A stretch of DNA of 64,000 nucleotides from Streptomyces sp. S4.7. Lineage in GTDB: Bacteria; Actinomycetota; Actinomycetes; Streptomycetales; Streptomycetaceae. Of the stretch, positions 18,598 through 26,523 are shown piece by piece (the stretch's first letter is position 1; each line of letters opens with the position of its first letter). The DNA lies in NCBI RefSeq assembly GCF_010384365.1, contig NZ_CP048397.1, positions 4,960,001 through 5,024,000 on the forward strand, read 5' to 3'. Both the position numbers and the translations under genes were made by a program. Below the pieces are notes generated by a model that was not told where the DNA came from, did not search any database, and saw nothing but the letters and a program-made list of their open reading frames with translations.

Positions 18598-18664
18598 GAG
18601 AGTCCAGCTCCCCTTGGCAGGTGTGGAGTTGTGGCCAGGGCCGGTGCCTGGGCCAGGTCTTTGG

Positions 18665-18712
18665 CCGCCGCCATGGCCGGAAGTATTTCCGGAGGTCCGG
18701 CCATGGCGGCGG
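18665..18712 (-). terminator. Intra-operon hairpin between the GH39 and Glycoamylase genes
   Basis: A perfect 16-bp stem (18665-18680 with 18697-18712) with a 16-base loop in the 174-bp gap. It may partly terminate transcription or stabilise the upstream message. Confidence 0.65.
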
Positions 18713-18771
18713 TGCTGGTACGGGGGCCGGTGGCGGTCAGGTGCCGCCGACCCCCGGGACTGTGGGGTGGA

Positions 18772-20619
18772 TCAGGTCCGGACGAGGCGCAGGAAGCGGA
18801 TGCCCGGGTTGGGCAGCGGGACGGTCAGTGTCGCCGTGCCCGTGTCCTCGGCGACCAGGGGCGCGAGGGGTTCCACGGACAGTTCGTCCGCGGACCGCAG
18901 CTTCGCCCACTGGAGATCGTCGGGCCAGTCGCCGCCGCCGAGGTCGTTCCAGACGGCCTGGATGTTGGAGTGCCGCTCGTCGACCCGGCGGGAGAGCGCG
19001 GTGTAGGTGGTGCCCGGTTCGAGTCCGTCGATCCGCACGGTCGCCGTACGGTCCAGCAGCGCGGAGCCGTCGATCTTGGACTGGTCGAGCGTGCCGTTCC
19101 AGAGCAGTACGTCGACGGTGGAGCCGTTGTCCGCGCGGGTGGCAAGGGACTCCACGAGTGCCTCGGCTCCGTCGCCGCTGACCGCGGCGGGGATCCGCCC
19201 GCCGGTCAGCTGGGAGAGGAGATACAGCGCCCAGAAGCGGGGCTTGCGCAGATTGCCGACCGTGAGCAGACCGAATCCGCCGTGGAAGAGGCGGGGCGGC
19301 CAGCCCAGCTCCTCGAACTGGTCCGAGGCGACCCAGTACGCCAGCGCGTCGGTGGACGAGAGGGCGCTCTTCATGCCGCGCAGGACGAACGGGGCGGCGA
19401 ACACGGAGTCGCTGACCCGGTGGAAGTGGGTGGGCGTGACGCCCCACTCGGTCCACAGGATCTCAGGCTCGGGCCTGCCGGTCGCCTCGGCGAACGCTCG
19501 GGTCATCGGACGGAAGTCCAGTGGGGCGTTGCCGTAGGTGTGGGTGGAGATGAAGTCGACGGGGACGTCGCGTTCCTGGCAGTACTCGAGAAGCGCGCCG
19601 ACCCAGCCGGCGGCGGCGGAGGAAGGGCCGCCGACCTGGATCCGCTCGTCGACGCCCTTCACGGCGCGGACGGCGACTTCGTAGAGCCGGTGGTAGTCGT
19701 CCTGGGTGCCGTTCCAGAAGACCTCCAGATTGGCCTCGTTCCAGACCTCGAACTCCCAGCCCGCGACGGTGTCCCTGCCGTACCGGTCCTGGAGGTGGAC
19801 GGTCACCTCGCGGCAGAGGTCGCCCCAGTGCTCCCACACCGCGGGCTTGGACACCAGGGCCTGGTAGTCGAAGACCGTGTAGTGCGGATCGGCCGCGAGT
19901 TCCTTGGGCATGAAGGAGAGTTCGACCACGGGCTGGAGGCCGGTGGCCAGGAAGCGGTCGTAGACCTCGTCCAGGCCGGAGAAGTCGAACGAGCCGTCGG
20001 CCTTGACCGTCAGTGTCTCCGGGAGGAAGGTGCCGTGCGCCCGGACGGAGCGGACGCCGATCTCGTCGCGGACGATGCCCAGGGCCTGTGCGTACTCCTT
20101 CGCGACATCGGAGCCGCCCGCACCCGGCTTGTCCCAGGTCAGCAGCGAGAAGTGCTCGGCGCCGATCATCCTGTTCCAGACCCCGGGGAGGGGAGTGGTG
20201 GGGGCCGCGGCGTCCACCGTGACGGTGACCGGGGCAGGGCTGGAGCCGGCCGCTCTGGCGCAGCCGGCGGCGGCCTCGGAGAGAGGGCCGGCCCCGCTGT
20301 CGGACCAGGTGGCGACCTTGTAGAAGTAGCCGCGGCCCGGCTCGGCGAGCGTGTCCGCGTACGGGGGGTGGGGCACGGCGAGCACATCGCCGCCGAGGTG
20401 GTCGAGCGGTTCGTACGGGCCCTCGACGGAATCGGCGCGGTGCACGAGATATCCGAGCGCGCCCGCCACCGGGTGCCAGGTCAGCAGCACGTGGCCGGTG
20501 CCGTCCTCGGCGGACAGGCCGCCGGGGGCGGGGAGTTCCCCGATGCCGGTGAGCCGCTGATCACTGGGCTTCCCGATACGGGTCTCCCAGTCGGCGCGAG
20601 CGGTGGACTTCTCGGTCAT
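18772..20619 (-). CDS. GH39-type glycoside hydrolase, beta-xylosidase-like
   Basis: A 615-residue protein without a signal peptide, so probably cytoplasmic. A fibronectin type III-like domain (about 28-120) precedes a GH39 (beta/alpha)8 barrel. The predicted acid/base is E295 in EVWNEANLEVFW and the predicted nucleophile is E391 in LWTEWG; a C-terminal beta-sandwich ends the chain. The family removes xylose or iduronic acid from chain ends with retention. It lies between the sugar permeases and the Glycoamylase gene, so it most likely acts on the imported oligosaccharide. Confidence 0.87.
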   Translation of the reverse strand: MTEKSTARADWETRIGKPSDQRLTGIGELPAPGGLSAEDGTGHVLLTWHPVAGALGYLVHRADSVEGPYEPLDHLGGDVLAVPHPPYADTLAEPGRGYFYKVATWSDSGAGPLSEAAAGCARAAGSSPAPVTVTVDAAAPTTPLPGVWNRMIGAEHFSLLTWDKPGAGGSDVAKEYAQALGIVRDEIGVRSVRAHGTFLPETLTVKADGSFDFSGLDEVYDRFLATGLQPVVELSFMPKELAADPHYTVFDYQALVSKPAVWEHWGDLCREVTVHLQDRYGRDTVAGWEFEVWNEANLEVFWNGTQDDYHRLYEVAVRAVKGVDERIQVGGPSSAAAGWVGALLEYCQERDVPVDFISTHTYGNAPLDFRPMTRAFAEATGRPEPEILWTEWGVTPTHFHRVSDSVFAAPFVLRGMKSALSSTDALAYWVASDQFEELGWPPRLFHGGFGLLTVGNLRKPRFWALYLLSQLTGGRIPAAVSGDGAEALVESLATRADNGSTVDVLLWNGTLDQSKIDGSALLDRTATVRIDGLEPGTTYTALSRRVDERHSNIQAVWNDLGGGDWPDDLQWAKLRSADELSVEPLAPLVAEDTGTATLTVPLPNPGIRFLRLVRT

Positions 20620-20709
20620 GGCGGTACAAACCTTTTCGTCGGTAAGTGCACGGCGGTAGAGCGGCGGCGTCGGAGCCGCGGAACGCGTCGGGAAGGGCGG
20701 AGGCGGTGG

Positions 20710-21648
20710 CTACTTCATGCCGGTGGTGGCGAGGCCCTGGGTGAAGTGCCGTTGCAGGACGATGAAGACCAGCAGCACCGGCAGGATGATCAGCAGGGAG
20801 CCGACCATCAGCATGCCGTTGGAGCCGGCCGACTGATTGGGGTCGGTGGCGAAGGTGGCCAGGGCCACCGGGAGCGTGTATTTCTCCGGGTCGTTCGTCG
20901 CGATCAGCGGCCAGACGAAGTTGTTCCAGGAACCCAGGAAGATAAGGATCGACAGCGTCGCCAGAGCCGGTTTGACCAGCGGCATCGCGATCCGCCAGAA
21001 GATGTACCACTCGCGGGCCCCGTCGATCCGGGCCGCTTCCAGCAGTTCGTCGGGAATCGACTGCATGAACTGCCGCATCAGGAAGACCCCGAAGGCCTGG
21101 GCGGCGAACGGCAGCACGAGTCCCGCGTAGGAGTCGATCAGCTGGAGCTTGCTCATCAGGACGAAGAGCGGAAGCAGCATCAGGTTGCCGGGGACCATCA
21201 GTGCGCCGAGGACCAGCGCGAAGACCTTGTTCCGTCCGCCGAAGCGCAGTTTGGCCAGCGCGTAGCCCAGCATCGAGCAGAACACCAGATTGGAGGCCGT
21301 CACCAGGACAGCCACGGTGAGGGAGTTGAAGAAGTAGAGCGGGATGTCGAGGCGGTCGAGCAGTTCCCCGAAGTGCTCCAGGGTCCACTCGGTGGGGATC
21401 CACACCGGCGGGTTGGCCGTCAGATCGCGGTCCGTCTTGAAGGCCGACAGACCCATCCACAGGAAGGGCGCCACCATGACCAGCAGGCCGACCGAGAGCA
21501 GCACATAGACACCGGGCTTGCGCAGCCGCCCGCCGCGGGATGTCGGGACACCGCCGCCTTTCCTGGGGCCGGACCAGCCCGGTCCCTTGGGGTCCTGCGG
21601 ACCGGTGGGCGCGGAGGGCGGGGGCGTGGTCGTACGCGCGGCGCTCAT
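20710..21648 (-). CDS. Carbohydrate ABC transporter permease (MalG/LacG type)
   Basis: A 312-residue permease with six membrane segments. The cytoplasmic EAA loop reads EAARIDGAREWYIFWRIAMP, the contact site for the ATPase. A Pro/Gly-rich 40-residue tail precedes the first segment. Its start overlaps the stop of the upstream permease by four bases (ATGA), so the two are translationally coupled. No ATPase gene is in the operon; in streptomycetes the shared MsiK ATPase usually energises such importers. Confidence 0.93.
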   Translation of the reverse strand: MSAARTTTPPPSAPTGPQDPKGPGWSGPRKGGGVPTSRGGRLRKPGVYVLLSVGLLVMVAPFLWMGLSAFKTDRDLTANPPVWIPTEWTLEHFGELLDRLDIPLYFFNSLTVAVLVTASNLVFCSMLGYALAKLRFGGRNKVFALVLGALMVPGNLMLLPLFVLMSKLQLIDSYAGLVLPFAAQAFGVFLMRQFMQSIPDELLEAARIDGAREWYIFWRIAMPLVKPALATLSILIFLGSWNNFVWPLIATNDPEKYTLPVALATFATDPNQSAGSNGMLMVGSLLIILPVLLVFIVLQRHFTQGLATTGMK

Positions 21649-22625
21649 TTCGTGTTGTCCTTCAGCAGACGGAGCTGGAGCACCGTGATCGCCATGATCA
21701 CGACGAAGAGCACGTACGCCATGGCGCTCGCGTAGCCCATGTGGAAGAAGTTGAAGCCCTCGCGGTACATGGACAGCGACACGGTGAGCGTGCTGTCCGA
21801 GGGGCCGCCCTGCGTCATCACGAACGGCTCCTCGAAGACGTTGAGATAGCCGATCGTGGTGATGACCGTGGTGTAGAGCATCGTCGGCCGCAGCAGCGGC
21901 ACGGTGATGCGGCGGAACTCCTGCCAGGTGCTCGCGCCGTCCAGCCGCGCCGCCTCCCGTACGTCGGGCGGTATGGCCTGGAGGCCGGCGATGAAGAGCA
22001 CCATGACCGTGCCGAGGTTGCGCCACACGGCCATCACGATCAGCGAGGGCATGGCGAGCGCCTCGGAGCCGAGGAAGTCCGGTGACGTCAGGCCGACTTC
22101 GGAGGCGAGGCCCGCGATCAGTCCGTCCGACGGGTCGAGAACGAAGCGCCAGACGACGGCGATCGCGACGATGCTGGTCACGACCGGGGCGTAGAAACCG
22201 ACCCGGAAGAAGGTGCGCGCCCGGTCGATGCCGTTGTTGAGCAGAACGGCGACGAACAGCCCGAGGCCGACGGTCAGCGGTACGCCGACGACCACGAAGT
22301 ACGCCGTGTTGAACAGCGCCTTGAGGAACTTCTCGTCGTCGAGCAGCTTCGTGTAGTTCTCAAAGCCGATGAACTCGGCCGAGAAGGGATCGGTGACATT
22401 GCGCAGGCCGAAGTCCGTGAAGCTCATGACGAGCGTCGCGACGATCGGCAGGGCCATGAAGACGGCGAAGAGCACCAGGAAGGGGGTGGAGAACAGCCAG
22501 CCGGCCATCTGCTGCACGGCGACGGTCTGCCGCTTGCCGCGGTTCCGCCCGCCGGGCGGGGGGTGTGCCCCCGGCCCGGTCTTCACCGGGGCCGCTTCGG
22601 CGGCCGGTTCGGTCGTGGTGCTCAT
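21645..22625 (-). CDS. Carbohydrate ABC transporter permease (MalF/LacF type)
   Basis: A 326-residue permease with six membrane segments, starting at LFSTPFLVLFAVFMALPIVATLVMSF. Its EAA loop is EAARLDGASTWQEFRRITVP. It begins five bases after the stop of the solute-binding lipoprotein gene and is coupled to the next permease. It forms the heterodimeric channel of the importer. Confidence 0.93.
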   Translation of the reverse strand: MSTTTEPAAEAAPVKTGPGAHPPPGGRNRGKRQTVAVQQMAGWLFSTPFLVLFAVFMALPIVATLVMSFTDFGLRNVTDPFSAEFIGFENYTKLLDDEKFLKALFNTAYFVVVGVPLTVGLGLFVAVLLNNGIDRARTFFRVGFYAPVVTSIVAIAVVWRFVLDPSDGLIAGLASEVGLTSPDFLGSEALAMPSLIVMAVWRNLGTVMVLFIAGLQAIPPDVREAARLDGASTWQEFRRITVPLLRPTMLYTTVITTIGYLNVFEEPFVMTQGGPSDSTLTVSLSMYREGFNFFHMGYASAMAYVLFVVIMAITVLQLRLLKDNTK

Positions 22626-22630
22626 GACGA

Positions 22631-23872
22631 CTACTCCACAAGCCCTTCGATCTCGGACTGGGCCTTCTTCGCGGCGTCCTCGGCGGAGGCCTTGCCCTGG
22701 GTAACCTGCGATATGGCGTCGTCGGCCTTGGAGGAGATCTCGGTCCACTGCGGCAGGACCGGCCAGGACTGGGCGGTCTCCATCTGCTCGCGGAAGATCT
22801 TGAAGTTGGCGTCGTTGGCGAGCTCGCCGGAGTCCCAGGCGCTGGTGTTGGCCGGCAGGTCGCCCGAGCGCTTGAACCAGTCCTTCTGGCCCTCGGTGTC
22901 GGTGAGGTAGCTGAGGAACTCGGTGGCGGCTTCCTTGTGCTCGCTGTCCTTGGAGATGACGAGGCTGGAGCCACCGGCCATGGAGGAGGAGCTCTTGTCG
23001 GCGGGGACCTTCGCGATGGCCCACTTGCCCTTGAGGTCCGGGTAGTTGTCGTTGATGCCCGTCATGGTCCAGGGGCCGGAGTAGAACATCGGGACGTCGC
23101 CGGAGTTGAAGTCCGTCAGGACTTCGTAGCCGGGCTGGAAGCTCTTCTTGGCGAGGCCCTTGGCGAAGTACGTGCCGTACTCCTTGAGGGCGCGGACGGT
23201 CTCCGGGCTGTCCATGGCGGCCTTGCCGTCGGAGACGATCGATCCGCCGGCCGAGTAAAGGAAGGGGTACCAGCTGTGTACGGCGTCCAGGCCGGCGGGC
23301 TGGAGCGAGATGCCCCACTTCGTGCCGGCCTTGTCCTGGAAGTCGGAGGCGGCCTGCTGGAGTTCGGGCCAGGTGGTGGGGGCCTTGGTGATGCCCGCCT
23401 TCTTCGCCAGGTCGGTGCGGTAGTAGAGGACGCGGGTCTCGACGTACCAGGGGACGCCGTAGGTCTCGCCGTCCGCGACGCCCTGCTCCCAGGCGGCCGG
23501 GAAGAAGGCGTCCTTCTTGAAGGTCTTGGTGTCGACCGGCTCCAGGACGCCGAGTTCGACGAACTCACCCATGAAACTGCTGCCCATCTGTGTTATGTCG
23601 GGCAGAGTGCCGGCGGCAGCGGCGGAGACCAGCTTCTGGTGGGCGACGTCCCAGCCGATGGGGGTGACCTTGGCGGTGATGTGCGGGTTCGCTTCCTCGT
23701 ACACCTTGGCCACTTCGGCGAGCTTCTCGCCCTCGACGCCCATGGCCCACACGGTGAGGGTCTGCTTCTTGTCGGCGGCGACACCTTCGCCCCCCGAGCT
23801 GCCGCATGCGGTGATTCCTGCGGCCACCGTGAGGGCGATGGCGGCAGAGGTGGTTCTGGCGGTGCGATGCAT
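22631..23872 (-). CDS. Sugar ABC transporter solute-binding lipoprotein
   Basis: A 413-residue family 1 sugar-binding protein. The signal peptide ends in a lipobox (AAGITAC) with lipidated C23. WAMGVEGEKLAEVAKVYEEANPHI is the usual first lobe, and FYSGPWTMTGIND and KWAIAKVPADKSSSSMAGG are hinge-region motifs. The ATG at 23872 has AAGGAGGAG seven bases upstream. As the first gene of the operon, with a LacI-type operator 41 bases before its start, it should be induced by the transported oligosaccharide. Confidence 0.93.
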   Translation of the reverse strand: MHRTARTTSAAIALTVAAGITACGSSGGEGVAADKKQTLTVWAMGVEGEKLAEVAKVYEEANPHITAKVTPIGWDVAHQKLVSAAAAGTLPDITQMGSSFMGEFVELGVLEPVDTKTFKKDAFFPAAWEQGVADGETYGVPWYVETRVLYYRTDLAKKAGITKAPTTWPELQQAASDFQDKAGTKWGISLQPAGLDAVHSWYPFLYSAGGSIVSDGKAAMDSPETVRALKEYGTYFAKGLAKKSFQPGYEVLTDFNSGDVPMFYSGPWTMTGINDNYPDLKGKWAIAKVPADKSSSSMAGGSSLVISKDSEHKEAATEFLSYLTDTEGQKDWFKRSGDLPANTSAWDSGELANDANFKIFREQMETAQSWPVLPQWTEISSKADDAISQVTQGKASAEDAAKKAQSEIEGLVE

Positions 23873-23898
23873 GGACGGCTCCTCCTTGAGCTCACCGA

Positions 23899-23927
23899 TG
23901 TATGCGCTGCCTGTAAGCGCATACATT
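23899..23927. promoter_or_regulatory. LacI-type operator at the carbohydrate operon promoter
   Basis: An 11-bp inverted repeat (23899-23909 with 23917-23927) that contains TGTAAGCGCATACA (23913-23926), a near-palindromic LacI-family site. It lies 27-55 bases upstream of the lipoprotein start. The same 14-mer with one change recurs upstream of the LacI gene. Confidence 0.75.
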
Positions 23928-24091
23928 ACTCTGCTGCAGGGCTTCCGGGAACCGCAAGAGGGGCTTTGGTCACACTCGTGCAACATGTGGGACATCCGGA
24001 ATCTCTTCTTCCGCAGGCTAGGTGGGCCGTTTGCGTAGCGGAAGTATCTGTGTCGATTCCGATTGGGCTCTGATCGGTGGAGGGCCGGGGT

Positions 24092-24097
24092 TAGGGT
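24092..24097 (+). promoter_or_regulatory. Leaderless -10 element of the acetyl esterase gene
   Basis: TAGGGT lies seven bases before the ATG at 24105, which decides that start over an in-frame codon 42 bases earlier. Confidence 0.5.
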
Positions 24098-24104
24098 CGC
24101 GCTC

Positions 24105-25097
24105 ATGTCTGAGTTCGAGCACGACTACCCCTTCGACCCGGCCTACGGACGGAACCTGGACGAGCTGCTCGACATCCCCGCGCCTGCCCCTCCGGACGGA
24201 TTCGACGCGTACTGGCGGGACCGTTTCGTGGCGGCGGCAGGAGTGGCTACGGCGCCGGCCGTCGGACCGCAGGAGGACGAGCGGGACGGCTGCCGGATCT
24301 TCGGGGTGTCCTACACGTCCGTCGGCGGGCTGCGTCTCGGCGGCTGGCTGGCGCTGCCGGTCGAGGGGGCCGCGGAGCACGGCTTCGTGATCGGACACGG
24401 TTACGGCGGGCGCCAGGAGCCGGGGGCGAATGTGCCGCTGCCCTTGGCCCGTAGCGCCGCCATCCTGCCGTGCGTGCGGGGGATGGGCTCTCGCAGTCGG
24501 CGGCCCGGGATCCCGGGTGAGGCCGACGAACATGTGCTGCACGGCATCGAGTCACGCGAGACGTATGTGATCGGTGACTGCGTGGCGGATCTCTGGTGCG
24601 CGGCGTCGGCGCTGCTGGAGCTGGTACCGGAGCTGAGGGCGACGGGGCCGGGCGGCAGCGCGCGGCTGGGGTATGTGGGGGAGAGCTTCGGGGGCGGGCT
24701 CGGGGCGCTGGCCCTGCCGTGGGACGACCGGTTCGCCTGTGGGCAGTTGACGGTCCCGACGTTCGGAAACCATCCGTTGCGGGTGACGCTGCCGTGCGTG
24801 GGGAGCGGGGAGGCGGTCCGCGCGTACCGCGAGGAGCACCCGGAGGTCATGGACGTCCTCGCGTACTTCGACGCGGCGACGGCGGCGAGCCGGATCGGGG
24901 TGCCGATGATGGTCGCGCCCGCGCTGTTCGACCCGTCGGTGCCGCCACCGGGGCAGTTCGCCGTGTACAACGCGCTGCCGGAGGTGCGGGAGCTGCACGT
25001 GCTGCGGGCGGGGCACTTTCAGTACGAGGAGGAGTGGGAGGGGGTTGCGGCGCTGGCGGAGGCTCGCCGCGACTTCTTCGCGGGGCGGCTTGGCTGA
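24105..25097 (+). CDS. Acetylxylan esterase / cephalosporin-C deacetylase family (CE7)
   Basis: A 330-residue alpha/beta hydrolase of the AXE1 family. The N-terminal YPFDPAYGRNLDELL and FDAYWRDRF segments are typical. The catalytic triad is predicted as S194 (GESFGGG), D276 (ALFDPSVPP) and H304 (AGHFQYEEEW), with spacing close to characterised CE7 enzymes. These intracellular esterases deacetylate short xylo-oligosaccharides. It is divergent from the sugar importer operon, which fits a job in removing acetyl groups from imported oligosaccharides. It appears leaderless. Confidence 0.85.
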   Translation: MSEFEHDYPFDPAYGRNLDELLDIPAPAPPDGFDAYWRDRFVAAAGVATAPAVGPQEDERDGCRIFGVSYTSVGGLRLGGWLALPVEGAAEHGFVIGHGYGGRQEPGANVPLPLARSAAILPCVRGMGSRSRRPGIPGEADEHVLHGIESRETYVIGDCVADLWCAASALLELVPELRATGPGGSARLGYVGESFGGGLGALALPWDDRFACGQLTVPTFGNHPLRVTLPCVGSGEAVRAYREEHPEVMDVLAYFDAATAASRIGVPMMVAPALFDPSVPPPGQFAVYNALPEVRELHVLRAGHFQYEEEWEGVAALAEARRDFFAGRLG

Positions 25098-25141
25098 GGC
25101 GGTCCCCTGGGATGGTGCGGGGTTCGTCCGGCGGCTGGTTT

Positions 25142-25238
25142 GTCCTCAATCGCCGGACGGGCTCAAGGTGCGGGTCCGTCTACTGGGACCGGGCCTCGGA
25201 GTGGAGCGGGCTCCGTGGATGGGTCCTCAATCGCCGGA
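25142..25238. repeat. Two copies of a Streptomyces intergenic repeat
   Basis: GTCCTCAATCGCCGGA occurs exactly at 25142-25157 and 25223-25238 in the 175-bp gap between the esterase and LacI genes. The first copy continues as CGGGCT, giving the CCTCAATCGCCGGACGGGCT string I recall as common in Streptomyces intergenic DNA. Confidence 0.65.
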
Positions 25239-25272
25239 GCGGCTGGAAATGCGGCCTGTGACACGCGCGGGG

Positions 25273-26343
25273 TCAGGAACAGCCGCAGCTCGCGCGGTGG
25301 GTCAGGGAGACCGGGAGCATCAGGGAGACCGGGTCGCGGGTCGGGTCGGCCAGGCGCCGGATCAGGAGCTCCACCGCCTCCTCGCCCAAGCGGCGCATCG
25401 GCTGGCGGACCGTCGTCAGGGAGGGCCGCACGATCCGGCTCATCGGGATGCCGTCGAAGCCGGTCACCGCGATGTCGTCGGGCACCCGCACCCCGCGCCG
25501 TTCCAGCGCGTGCAGCGCGCCGATCGCCATCTGGTCGTTGGCGAAGAGGATCGCCTGCGGCCGCTCGCGCCCGGCTGCGCGGTCCAGCAGCGCGTCGGTC
25601 GTCCGTTCACCCTCGGCCTGCGTCATCATCTCGGCGCGCAGGTCCGGCTCGTCGGCGACCGGGAGGCCCGCCTCCCGGCAGGCCTCCTGGTAGCCGCGGA
25701 ACCGGGCCTCCGCGTCGGGCGACTCCCGCAGACCGCCTACGAAGGCCAGTCGGCGCAGCCCGTGGTCGCGGATGAGATGACGGGCCAGCTCCCGTTCACC
25801 GTCGGAGTTCGCCACCTCGATGTGGTCGAGGTGGTCGATCTCGCGCGGCCCGGCCAGCATCACCACGGGCAGCCGCCGTGAGATGACCTCAAGGTCCTCG
25901 GTGGGCACGGTCCTCGCCAGTACGGCGAACCCGTCCACCCGTCCCGCGACCTTGGCGACCAGGCTCTCCGGCCCGCCCACCAGCGAGGCGGCGATCAGCA
26001 GCGCGTACCCGTGCCGCCGTGCCGCCCGTTCCATGCCGCGGATGATCTGGTCGGAGTAGAGCATCACGGCGGAGTCGTCGGCCTCGGCGTTCGCCTCGGC
26101 CTCCGCGTCGGTCTCGGCGTCCGGGTCCGCGTAGTCCGGGAAACAGAGTCCGAGGACGCCCGTGGTCCGGCTGGCCAGCCCACGGGCGTTCGCGCTCGGT
26201 ACGTATCCGAGGGCGCGGGCCGCCTCCAGTACGCGGTCCCGGGTCTGGGCGCGTACGGAGTCCGGGTTGCGGTAGACGCGCGAGACCGTGGCAATGGAGA
26301 CGCCGGACCGCTCGGCGACGTCGTACACCGTGGGGGCACTCAC
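25273..26343 (-). CDS. LacI-family transcriptional regulator
   Basis: A 356-residue repressor. The N-terminal helix-turn-helix is YDVAERSGVSIATVSRVYRN with the hinge helix YVPSANARGLAS at about residues 48-59. A periplasmic-binding-protein-like effector domain (about 65-350) carries GFDGIPMSRIVRPSLTTVRQPM, typical of sugar-responsive members. An Asp/Glu/Ala-rich insert (near residue 75-90) is unusual. It starts at GTG 26343. A site matching the operator of the sugar operon lies about 170 bases upstream, implying autoregulation and control of the nearby oligosaccharide genes. Confidence 0.9.
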   Translation of the reverse strand: MSAPTVYDVAERSGVSIATVSRVYRNPDSVRAQTRDRVLEAARALGYVPSANARGLASRTTGVLGLCFPDYADPDAETDAEAEANAEADDSAVMLYSDQIIRGMERAARRHGYALLIAASLVGGPESLVAKVAGRVDGFAVLARTVPTEDLEVISRRLPVVMLAGPREIDHLDHIEVANSDGERELARHLIRDHGLRRLAFVGGLRESPDAEARFRGYQEACREAGLPVADEPDLRAEMMTQAEGERTTDALLDRAAGRERPQAILFANDQMAIGALHALERRGVRVPDDIAVTGFDGIPMSRIVRPSLTTVRQPMRRLGEEAVELLIRRLADPTRDPVSLMLPVSLTHRASCGCS

Positions 26344-26509
26344 CCGATCCGACCATCCGCTCTCGCCGCTGTGACTTCTGACCGCTCATGCACCGCGCTC
26401 GAAGTCGTTCCGCTCAAAGGCACCCCGGTCGAAGTCACCCCGCTCGGAGTCACTCCCCTCGGAGCCGCCCCCCTCCACTTGGTCACATTCTCCCCGTCCA
26501 CGGCCCTTG

Positions 26510-26523
26510 TGTAAGCGCATTCA
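26510..26523. promoter_or_regulatory. LacI-type operator upstream of the LacI gene
   Basis: TGTAAGCGCATTCA differs from the 23913-23926 operator at one base. It overlaps the stop codon of the efflux gene. The rest of 26344-26509 shows no gene. Confidence 0.65.

Noticed and set aside
16732..21735. A 1667-codon open frame on the plus strand opposite the carbohydrate operon
   Set aside because: It is a mirror of GC-rich coding DNA. Its translation is Arg/Gly/Asp-rich without domains, while the opposite strand encodes recognisable permeases and hydrolases.
17104..26343. Recently acquired island with its own mobility genes
   Set aside because: The block looks accessory, but I found no integrase, transposase, tRNA or direct-repeat ends, and codon bias appears the same as in its neighbours.
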